A stretch of DNA of 5,327 nucleotides. Origin: Promethearchaeota archaeon. GTDB taxonomy: Archaea > Asgardarchaeota > Lokiarchaeia > Sigynarchaeales > SOKP01. Shown here piece by piece: positions 1 to 5,327 of the stretch (position 1 is its first letter; every line of letters starts with the position of its first letter). The notes beneath the pieces are model-generated. The model did no database searches. It was given only the letters and a program-made list of their open reading frames with translations, and was not told the DNA's origin. A program made the translations under genes and the position numbers. The DNA lies in assembly GCA_019058515.1 (NCBI GenBank), contig JAHPYY010000087.1, positions 1-5,327 of the forward strand, written 5' to 3'.

Positions 1-279
1 GTTTAACACGCTTGATTTTACCGACTCGTCTGCGCTCATTATTAACACTTTAGAACGGCGTTTTATAGTGGAGATTTGGTTGGCTAACTCCATACCATTA
101 ATCCTTTCTCGAAGGTGGTAATCAGTTAAAATTGTAATATCGTTACAATTTGACCCACTAATTTTACGAAGCGCTTCGCTACTATTTGTAGCGGTGCCGA
201 CCACGCGAACTCCATTAAATTTGCAAAACATTTTTATAAGGCGAATTATATCTCGATCGTCGTCGATAATAAAAATCAT
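1..279 (-). CDS. Response regulator receiver domain protein, partial (C-terminus beyond window edge)
   Basis: This is the start of a two-component receiver (CheY-like) domain, the cytoplasmic module that accepts a phosphoryl group from a histidine kinase. 93 residues are visible and the frame is still open at base 1. The protein opens with M-I-F-I-I-D-D-D-R-D. The Asp cluster at residues 6-8 is the acidic metal-binding pocket after strand beta1. Asp53 in L-T-D-Y-H-L is the expected phosphoacceptor at the end of beta3, followed by the usual Gly (G62) in N-G-M-E-L. Ser82 in L-I-M-S-A-D is the Thr/Ser switch position of beta4. The conserved Lys of beta5 would lie outside the window, so the output domain, if any, is unknown. 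The ATG at 277-279 fits because receiver domains typically begin two to five residues before the acidic cluster. No kinase gene is visible next to it. The assignment is strong from motifs; the specific pathway is unknown. Confidence 0.93.
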   Translation of the reverse strand, partial: MIFIIDDDRDIIRLIKMFCKFNGVRVVGTATNSSEALRKISGSNCNDITILTDYHLRERINGMELANQISTIKRRSKVLIMSADESVKSSVLN

Positions 280-310
280 GCTAAGGTTAACCCTGTTTAT
301 TTATCCTGTA

Positions 311-323
311 GTAATTTAATTTG
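311..323 (-). promoter_or_regulatory. Possible archaeal TATA element for the response regulator
   Basis: On the minus strand this reads as an A/T-only core close to TTAAATTA, about 32-44 bases before the response regulator ATG at 279. That spacing would suit a short-leader or leaderless archaeal transcript. The surrounding DNA is very AT-rich, so a chance match is quite possible. Confidence 0.22.
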
Positions 324-403
324 TGAATATTACGCTTGTTGAGTTAAAGGTTTTGAAAATAATGTGTTTCACTATTGGGCATATTGGAACCTTTTTTCTA
401 TTT

Positions 404-693
404 TTATAAAGACAATTGAAAAATACTTGGATTGAGCTGATATTCTTTTTCTATTTTAAGAAAACCATCTAGGTTTATTTTTTGGTTTTCTATCCTGCCA
501 AAGTTGCTTAGTTTGGCTACTTCTAAATAAATCTTTCTCTCGTATCTAAATTTTTGTTTTGATCTTATTTTAGAATTGAACGTTATACCCGCTTTTGATG
601 GTTTCAACTTTATCCTTAAACGAATCTAATGTCATTTCAATGTAAGATACCGCGATCTAGGTCTTCTTTAAGGATCTCATATGAATCTAACAT
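404..693 (-). pseudogene. Possible decayed gene, family not recognised
   Basis: Three short minus-strand stretches follow one another in three different frames and together read like worn protein-coding sequence. The first begins with ATG at 693 (M-L-D-S-Y-E-I-L-K) and ends in TGA at 637-639. The second overlaps it, carries ATG at 635 (M-T-L-D-S-F-K-D-K) and stops with TAA at 570-572. The third is open in the remaining frame down to 404 and contains E-V-A-K-L-S-N-F-G-R-I. A gene with two frameshifts would look like this, and it would lie just upstream of, and co-oriented with, the response regulator. No family is recognised, no domain motif is visible, and AT-rich noncoding DNA can mimic such fragments. 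The third stretch alone is a 67-codon frame with only a TTG start, so I do not call it an intact gene. Confidence 0.27.
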
Positions 694-1388
694 GAACTAT
701 TGACTTCTACTTAGCTAGTGTTCCTACGTTAAAAAACCGTTAACCCTTTATAGAAAAGTAAAAATCTGCGTATTTATATGTTTTGGTTTTTGAGGATTTT
801 ACCTAAAAACATAAATTCCTATAGGTTTAAGATTCTTTATCAGTTTGAAAGACGCAACTCAATTGGAGTAATTCTAACAAAATGATTTAAAAAGAAGAAA
901 CTGAAGAAAATCGTATAATTATTCCGGGATAAAAAGAAACATAGTTGAAATTTGTATAAGATTTATCATATTATACAAGTCCTTCAGTTCAAATATAATA
1001 ATAAAAGTTTTGTAAAAATTTTCGTAAAAACAAAAAAAAGGAAATTTGAATATAGTTATTTTTTATTGCGAGGATATAGAATTTTTGGATATATTTTTTT
1101 AATAATATCATTTGGTTTTAAATTTGCTCTACTTATTTTAGAGAGAAAAGATGAAGGATGATGAGAAGTATATGGATTAAGATTAGAATTTCGTTTATCT
1201 TTTAACCACGAAGTACTTGTTGGGATCTATCCCACAGCGATTCTAGTTAGTTGTTGTATAGTAAAGTATCACAAAGATGATAGGAAAACCTTTTCTCAAT
1301 TCCAATCTCAATAACACTTATTTACCTGTTATTAAAATGAGGCACCATCCTTAAAAAGATAAATTGGTAAACAATAGTAGAAGAAACC
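694..1388. other. Gene-poor, AT-rich stretch with no supportable gene
   Basis: No convincing gene is seen here on either strand. The longest plus-strand frame (952-1161) opens only with TTG, is biased to Phe, Ile, Lys and Tyr as AT-rich noncoding DNA tends to be, and has one hydrophobic stretch near its end (F-G-Y-I-F-L-I-I-S-F). After two TGA codons at 1159-1164 the same frame stays open without a start codon to about 1314 (E-V-Y-G-L-R-L-E-F at its head). This leaves room for an old gene remnant but does not demonstrate one. No tRNA-like fold, tandem repeat or CRISPR-type repeat was noticed. Confidence 0.5.
1351..1363 (+). promoter_or_regulatory. Possible archaeal BRE/TATA element for the 192-residue gene
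   Basis: A run close to TTAAAAAGATAAA lies 26-38 bases before the ATG at 1389. This is the distance expected for an archaeal TATA box serving a leaderless or very short-leader mRNA. No Shine-Dalgarno sequence is seen between it and the ATG, which fits leaderless translation. The match to consensus is loose. Confidence 0.3.
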
Positions 1389-1967
1389 ATGGAAGAATTT
1401 ACGAGCATGAACCTGTTGAAAGCCGCTAGCTTGATAAGTCATCGACAATTTTTCGAGCGCGGATGGCATGTAGGGTTTTGGGTAGTTATAGAACCTATAA
1501 CCTTCGACATGAGCGAAAGTAAGGTTCTCCTTCCAGATTTTGGTCTAGTATTCAGAACCAGTTCTGAAACGCAAAGAAATCTAGTTTATCAGGACTTGTG
1601 TAAGTCGTTGAAAACTGCGGTTTCACCAGGGATAGCAACGATCTTTCTAGATGTGGAGGAATTTCAAGAACGCTTAGTCAATACATCCAAAATCGAGTTA
1701 AGAGCTAAAGGAGTAAAAGGATTTAACGAATCTATCGTTACTTTGTTAGATATAATGGTAGAAACTTCACTGACGAGGGCGACATCTATTAACACGGAGT
1801 GTTTTTCCGACTTAGATGACAGCGATCGAGAATTCTATTGGTGTTACTTTGGAACCCAACAATTTACTACATCGGAAATACGAAAGAAGAATAATAAAAA
1901 GTTAGAGTGGTTAACGGAAAATAGAAGTTCTAAGAGTTTAATTCCAACATTTTGGAAGGAATGTTAA
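1389..1967 (+). CDS. Hypothetical protein, 192 residues, soluble
   Basis: This complete open reading frame has an ATG start and TAA stop. I do not recognise the family. The protein has no hydrophobic stretch long enough to be a membrane segment and no signal peptide, so it is probably cytoplasmic. The first third mixes short hydrophobic strands and aromatic residues (G-W-H-V-G-F-W-V-V-I, residues 25-34; L-L-P-D-F-G-L-V-F, 47-55). The middle is helical and mixed in charge (about 85-130). The C-terminal part is polar, with D-L-D-D-S-D-R-E at 141-148 and a Lys/Asn-rich run near 165-172. Four Cys are scattered with no metal-binding spacing. Met7 is a possible alternative start. Its composition is clearly less AT-rich than the flanks, which supports real coding. 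The stop lies only about 15 bases from the tail of the convergent SIR2 relic, so the two are not co-transcribed. Its function is unknown. Confidence 0.75.
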   Translation: MEEFTSMNLLKAASLISHRQFFERGWHVGFWVVIEPITFDMSESKVLLPDFGLVFRTSSETQRNLVYQDLCKSLKTAVSPGIATIFLDVEEFQERLVNTSKIELRAKGVKGFNESIVTLLDIMVETSLTRATSINTECFSDLDDSDREFYWCYFGTQQFTTSEIRKKNNKKLEWLTENRSSKSLIPTFWKEC

Positions 1968-1982
1968 TTAATTTTATTAATC

Positions 1983-2988
1983 CTAATATCCTTCCATAAA
2001 TTCACTAAAGTAACTATAGTGAGTTACATTGTTATGGCAATGAGTCAGATCCTTTACTTTATCCACAGTTTCTTGGTTTGGGTTTACAACTACAAGTTCT
2101 CCAATTCGTTGTTTTAAACGCATCTAAAAACAGTCTACGCGTGAAAAAATCAGTGGGAGCAAACGAATATCCAATTACGATTAATTTACGACACTCAGAT
2201 AACGAAAATTCTGCCTTATCCCAGATCAGGTTAAAGGGGGTTGTTCAAAAAACTCTGTTTTATACAATATGGGAGGTAATAATATTTGGAGATACTATCC
2301 ACCCTTTTAAATCACTCGCGAAATAAAGATTCCAATACTCTTCAGAAATGATATGTTTTCCAACATAGTCTTGATTTAAATTAGGATGTACAACAGAAAT
2401 AGGTGTATTACTAAACTTAACCCAATTGAGCGATCCGTGAAGTTTTAAAATAGGATTTGAATATAAATCGTTTAATTCGTAAAATCGTTCACCGAGTTCA
2501 TACTTTCTATTCCCTGACATATAGAGTCTTACAATATCAAATTCGAAACCATATGCTAATAGTAGGTTGTAATTGTAGTGACTATACCTTAAAATCTCCT
2601 CAGGTAATCCAAAGTCATCCATAGTATGTATATTATTTAACAAGTCTGATTTTGATGTTTTTATTCCCATAACAGTTTGGATTATCTGTTTAAGATAGAT
2701 GTCGTAATTAAAAGTTATAATATGTGGCTGTAACTCCTTTAATTTGTTTCAGAATTTTCTGTACACATCAGATCTAATATTCTGATGATTTAAATCCTGT
2801 AAAAAACTTATAAAAACTGTTACAAGAGAACCTCGCACTTCAATTACGCTTTTATACTTTTCACGATCATTTTTTTGAGAATACCGTTCTAACTTCAATT
2901 GAAGAAAAATGAACAGTTCTTCTAAGCTAAAAGCGTTATACAATAAAAAATACTCGTCTAACTTCCAATACTCTTGGATAAATGTCTT
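1983..2988 (-). pseudogene. SIR2-like NAD-hydrolase family gene, disrupted by stops and frameshifts
   Basis: Joining adjacent frames recovers about 335 codons of a SIR2-like protein, the family of NAD(+)-consuming domains common in prokaryotic antiviral systems. In order: E-Y-W-K-L-D-E-Y and S-L-E-E-L-F (2973-2920); I-I-T-F-N-Y-D (2721-2701) with the conserved Asn; I-L-K-L-H-G-S-L-N-W with the catalytic-type His codon at 2437-2439; P-P-I-L-Y-K-T (2276-2256); L-I-W-D-K-A (2229-2212); I-G-Y-S-F-A-P-T-D (2175-2149); and V-V-V-N-P-N (2093-2076), ending at TAG 1983-1985. Damage: TGA at 2749-2751 between R-K-F and N-K-L; TGA just upstream at 2989-2991; a +/- frameshift pair at about 2280 and 2235, which bypasses TAA 2260-2262 and TGA 2226-2228; and another frameshift near 2116. 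The N-terminal Rossmann segment with its Gly-Ala-Gly-x-Ser loop is not found upstream in any frame. Product identification is strong, and no intact protein can be made. The head end is uncertain; an ATG at 3024 precedes the first TGA. Confidence 0.87.
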
Positions 2989-3043
2989 TCAATTAAGTGA
3001 GTATCTCTTAAAAAGATACAACATTTATTTTTTGGTTTAAAAT

Positions 3044-3063
3044 AGAAGAAAAAAATTTAATAG
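3044..3063 (+). promoter_or_regulatory. Possible BRE/TATA element for the membrane protein gene
   Basis: A purine-rich tract (3044-3055) is followed by TTTAATAG at 3056-3063, resembling an archaeal BRE plus TATA box. It sits about 55 bases before the ATG at 3118, which would leave a 5' leader of roughly 30 bases. The DNA is AT-rich, so this is tentative. Confidence 0.25.
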
Positions 3064-3117
3064 ATGGAAATAATTTTTTGTAAACGATCGAATCCAACAA
3101 TTTCATAGTGAGTGATA

Positions 3118-4089
3118 ATGAAATATTATTACAAATGGATGGCATTGCCATTAGGTTTTACAACTCACGTAATCTTAGTATTTACTCATGGTTTTTTACC
3201 CTTAATAACTACGCATTACATAATTTCAGGTATTTTACACGCATTCCTTTTTGCGTTATATTTTTTTTCAATTTTTTGGATTTGTGATTTAATAGATAAA
3301 TTCGCCGAAGAAATAAACGATAAAGTGACCAATATTAATTTAGAGAATACTTGGATTTATAATTTCCTTAGTAAAAATCCTTTAAATATATTTGTTCCTA
3401 TTGCAGGTGGTATTTTCGGATTTTTATTTAGTTGTTATACATACAATAAGTACTTCTCCCAATTTGGAGTACTTTTCTTGTGTACGCATTTAATTTGGGG
3501 AGCTGGGGAATGGTTTATAATTTTTCTATTTATTAAACAAGTGGTTTTTATTTTTACACTTATCATAGTAGTTTTATATCATATAAATCTTAAAAATAAC
3601 GAATTAAACTACCAACCCTTCGATTCCGATAAATTTGGTGGATTTAGATTCCTTTACAAGTTTTTGTTCAAAGGATACTTTTTTACATTTATATTTTTAT
3701 TTCAATCAGTAATAGGTACTTATGGAAGTTATTCAATTAATACCGACGAAAATATTCGAGCTGAAATCGTATTGGATGTGGTAATATTTGCAGTAATCGT
3801 ACCTTTAGTAATTACTATAATCTTCCTAATATTTATTTATTACATTAGAGAGATTTTAGAAAGTGAGAAAAACAGTTTGTTAAGACCTATTTTTGAACGC
3901 ATACACGACATTTGGGAGGATAAGAGCGCTTTCTTTGATAATGATCGCGTTAATGTTGTAATTTCTCAAATAAAGTCAATTAAGTCTTGGCCCATTTCAG
4001 TCAGTTCTGTAGCAAAAATTCTAGCCCTCGTGCCTGGTCCCTTAGTTACATTTTTCCTCCAAGATTTAATACCTCTTCTAATTATTTGA
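3118..4089 (+). CDS. Polytopic membrane protein of unknown function, 323 residues
   Basis: This is an integral membrane protein of a family I do not recognise. Hydrophobic segments lie at about residues 9-30, 36-58, 90-108, 115-153 (long enough for two spans), 186-204 and 219-243. A polar, largely helical tail follows (about 244-295: E-I-L-E-S-E-K-N through F-D-N-D-R-V-N). Then comes S-W-P-I-S and a final hydrophobic, Pro-containing segment (298-323, with L-V-P-G-P-L-V). An acidic helical loop (D-K-F-A-E-E-I-N-D-K, 60-69) separates the second and third spans. No transporter signature, ATP-binding loop, protease or kinase motif is visible. ATG 3118 is preferred; an in-frame GTG at 3112 would add two residues. 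No strong Shine-Dalgarno sequence is present. The gene diverges from the SIR2 relic with about 130 bases between them. A role as the membrane partner of that lost system, or an unrelated envelope protein, cannot be distinguished. Confidence 0.85.
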   Translation: MKYYYKWMALPLGFTTHVILVFTHGFLPLITTHYIISGILHAFLFALYFFSIFWICDLIDKFAEEINDKVTNINLENTWIYNFLSKNPLNIFVPIAGGIFGFLFSCYTYNKYFSQFGVLFLCTHLIWGAGEWFIIFLFIKQVVFIFTLIIVVLYHINLKNNELNYQPFDSDKFGGFRFLYKFLFKGYFFTFIFLFQSVIGTYGSYSINTDENIRAEIVLDVVIFAVIVPLVITIIFLIFIYYIREILESEKNSLLRPIFERIHDIWEDKSAFFDNDRVNVVISQIKSIKSWPISVSSVAKILALVPGPLVTFFLQDLIPLLII

Positions 4090-4114
4090 TAAAGGTAGAA
4101 CCAAGATTTCTGTA

Positions 4115-4318
4115 TTAAAGAACAATAAACTCGAACGAAAAGTGTGTTCCGCGAGTTCGTGGGTAAATTGTTACCGTTAAATCATAAGTATTTACCTTAA
4201 TGTATAACGCGTTAGGGGTATACTCGGGTAAAATTCAGTCAGAAATGATCCACGGAATTGCAGTTTCGATGTTTTCGTCCGCAAAATCTTTTTTCCAACT
4301 TTTTAGAATGCGCTCAAT
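4115..4318 (-). pseudogene. Possible decayed reading frame, family not recognised
   Basis: One minus-strand frame reads 67 codons with a single TGA (4235-4237). It runs from I-E-R-I-L-K-S-W-K-K-D-F just after TAA 4319-4321, through E-T-A-I-P-W-I-I-S-D, to a strand-like tail A-L-Y-I-K-V-N-T-Y-D-L-T-V-T-I-Y-P-R and F-S-F-E-F, ending at TAA 4115-4117. The amino-acid mix looks more like protein than translated AT-rich spacer. The same frame further upstream (to about 4440) has two more stops. There is no start codon in a suitable place and I cannot name a family, so this may be the worn C-terminal end of a lost gene or simple chance. The rest of 4090-4502 shows no gene on either strand and no hairpin terminator after the membrane protein gene. 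Confidence 0.25.
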
Positions 4319-4419
4319 TTATAGCGTTTGGTCGGTCTAATTTGGTATAATCGCATTGATCGCCGCAAACATTGATGTGTTTAATTTATCAAGACATCTT
4401 CCTCGATATTTTTTGTCCG

Positions 4420-4438
4420 AAGAAAAACATTTAAAAAG
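4420..4438 (+). promoter_or_regulatory. Possible BRE/TATA element for the TFB gene
   Basis: A purine-rich tract (about 4420-4427) followed by ATTTAAAAAG (4429-4438) resembles an archaeal BRE and TATA box. It lies some 65-75 bases before the ATG at 4503, giving a predicted leader of about 40 bases. This is weak evidence in AT-rich DNA. Confidence 0.3.
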
Positions 4439-4502
4439 CCCACTCCCCACTTATCTTTCTTAACAAAAAATTAACATCTTCTAGAAAAAATTTCTTGAAA
4501 AA

Positions 4503-5327
4503 ATGTGCGTTATGTTTCACTCCTATCCCCCAGTATTAGTGGCTCTTAAATTTCTCAAGGTTCAGACTTACGACTTGTACGACTCCACGGAGTTCGTCGA
4601 AAGCAAGATAGGGATGGTGTGTAAAGAGTGCGGAGCGGTGATAGAGCAAAAAATATTGAAGTATCACGCTCCGTACAGCGAAACTAAAGTCCAGTACGCC
4701 CCCCTTACCAGCAGAACAGAAATTGGAACCTATTTCGAGCGCGTAAATTCAAAAAATCCTTCGAAGTTAAAATCCTTATCGAACACTAACTTACGGTACA
4801 ATCAGCAAGACCACCAACTCGAAATCGGGAGGGTGGAGATCGCCCGTCTTTTCCATGCGTTGCAACTACCGCAACAAATGAAGAAGGAAGTGTTCTTGGC
4901 GTACTGTGAGGTCAGGAATCGCATCCCAGCGGGCACCAAGTATCGCTCTCCCGCTTCCTTGGCGGCGGTGGTGGTTTACGTAGTGATGAAGCTTAGGAAA
5001 ATATCCGTAGACCAGCAGGCTATTTTAGACGTCAGCCATATGTTGAAAAAACAGTTCAACGAGTTCTTGTTTAAATTGCGCCCTTTGTTTAAGAACTACG
5101 CCAAGCGGGACAGAAAGGCGTACATAGTTCAGAAGGTGTTACAAATCTCGGAGCAGTTTAAGTTGGGAATGGGGTTCTACTTCCGCTCGAAAAAGTTGTT
5201 AGATGGGTTGTGGCAGGAGATAAACAACACCAGCGACGAGGTAGTAGCCGGAGTATTGGCGAGTTTGTCTCTACTGGTTCAAGGTTCTGAGGAAGTAACG
5301 GTTAGTTCTATATGTAAGAAGCTGGGA
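4503..5327 (+). CDS. tfb: Transcription initiation factor B (TFB/TFIIB family), partial (3' end beyond window)
   Basis: TFB is the archaeal general factor that bridges TATA-bound TBP and RNA polymerase. 275 codons are visible and the frame is open at the window end; typical TFBs are about 300 residues, so some 30 are missing. The second half of the zinc ribbon is clear (M-V-C-K-E-C-G-A-V-I, Cys40 and Cys43). It is followed by a linker resembling the B-reader region (L-T-S-R-T-E-I-G, 68-75). Cyclin-like repeat 1 spans about 105-195 (R-S-P-A-S-L-A-A at 148-155). Repeat 2 starts near 205 and contains N-T-S-D-E-V-V-A-G (242-250) and S-S-I-C-K-K-L-G (268-275), a hallmark of the family. The first Cys pair is missing at its usual spacing. 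ATG 4503 is the first start after TAG 4482-4484; ATG 4512 is an alternative. The gene is visibly richer in G and C than the rest of the window. Archaea often carry several TFB paralogues, and this divergent one may be a specialised copy. Confidence 0.93.
   Translation, partial: MCVMFHSYPPVLVALKFLKVQTYDLYDSTEFVESKIGMVCKECGAVIEQKILKYHAPYSETKVQYAPLTSRTEIGTYFERVNSKNPSKLKSLSNTNLRYNQQDHQLEIGRVEIARLFHALQLPQQMKKEVFLAYCEVRNRIPAGTKYRSPASLAAVVVYVVMKLRKISVDQQAILDVSHMLKKQFNEFLFKLRPLFKNYAKRDRKAYIVQKVLQISEQFKLGMGFYFRSKKLLDGLWQEINNTSDEVVAGVLASLSLLVQGSEEVTVSSICKKLG

Noticed and set aside
952..1161. Plus-strand 69-codon open frame with one hydrophobic segment
   Set aside because: It has only a TTG start and a composition dominated by Phe, Ile, Lys and Tyr, as expected from AT-rich noncoding DNA, with no promoter or recognisable domain. 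It is mentioned only within the gene-poor stretch.
1968..1982. T-rich bases after the 192-residue gene as a terminator
   Set aside because: The T runs are short and interrupted and no hairpin is evident. In DNA this AT-rich, the signal is too weak to call.
2078..2326. Plus-strand 82-codon open frame
   Set aside because: It is antisense to the C-terminal part of the SIR2 relic, opens with TTG, and resembles nothing. It is a shadow of the minus-strand coding sequence.
2330..2975. 13-base direct repeat TTCCAATACTCTT at 2330-2342 and 2963-2975
   Set aside because: Both copies are in frame in the SIR2 relic and encode Glu-Tyr-Trp, so shared codons in one gene explain the match. There is no sign of a mobile-element duplication.
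2749..2991. Two in-frame TGA codons in the SIR2 gene as possible recoding (selenocysteine or reassigned TGA)
   Set aside because: Independent frameshifts, an in-frame TAA and the missing N-terminal domain show ordinary gene decay. No SECIS-like structure was seen, and the intact genes use TGA or TAA as normal stops.

Overview
The window looks archaeal. The decisive gene is a transcription factor B (TFB, the archaeal TFIIB) running off the right edge. The AT-rich background, low gene density and a two-component response regulator alongside a TFB would suit an AT-rich ammonia-oxidising lineage of Nitrososphaerota such as Nitrosocosmicus relatives. That lineage is an inference from general features, not something the sequence proves.

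Layout from left to right. Positions 1-279 (minus) hold the N-terminal 93 residues of a response-regulator receiver domain, cut by the window edge. Positions 280-1388 are gene-poor and AT-rich, with a possible decayed minus-strand gene at 404-693. Positions 1389-1967 (plus) encode an unrecognised soluble 192-residue protein. Directly convergent with it, 1983-2988 (minus) is a broken SIR2-like gene. It has in-frame stops and frameshifts, but still shows T-F-N-Y-D, K-L-H-G-S, I-G-Y-S-F and V-V-V-N-P in the right order. Divergent from its head, 3118-4089 (plus) encodes a 323-residue polytopic membrane protein of unknown function. Positions 4090-4502 are mostly noncoding, with a weak trace of another decayed minus-strand reading frame. 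Positions 4503-5327 (plus) encode most of a TFB with two cyclin-like repeats but only half of the usual zinc ribbon.

The genes do not form one operon: strands alternate and spacers are long. The picture is an accessory region under turnover, containing a dead NAD-hydrolase-type (probably defence-related) gene between two orphan genes, flanked by regulatory genes. No CRISPR array, tRNA, rRNA or intact mobile element was found. The most instructive object is the SIR2 relic, because no single open frame reveals it. Next is the TFB N-terminus, where a run of five C residues separates a Cys-x-x-Cys coding frame from the rest of the protein.
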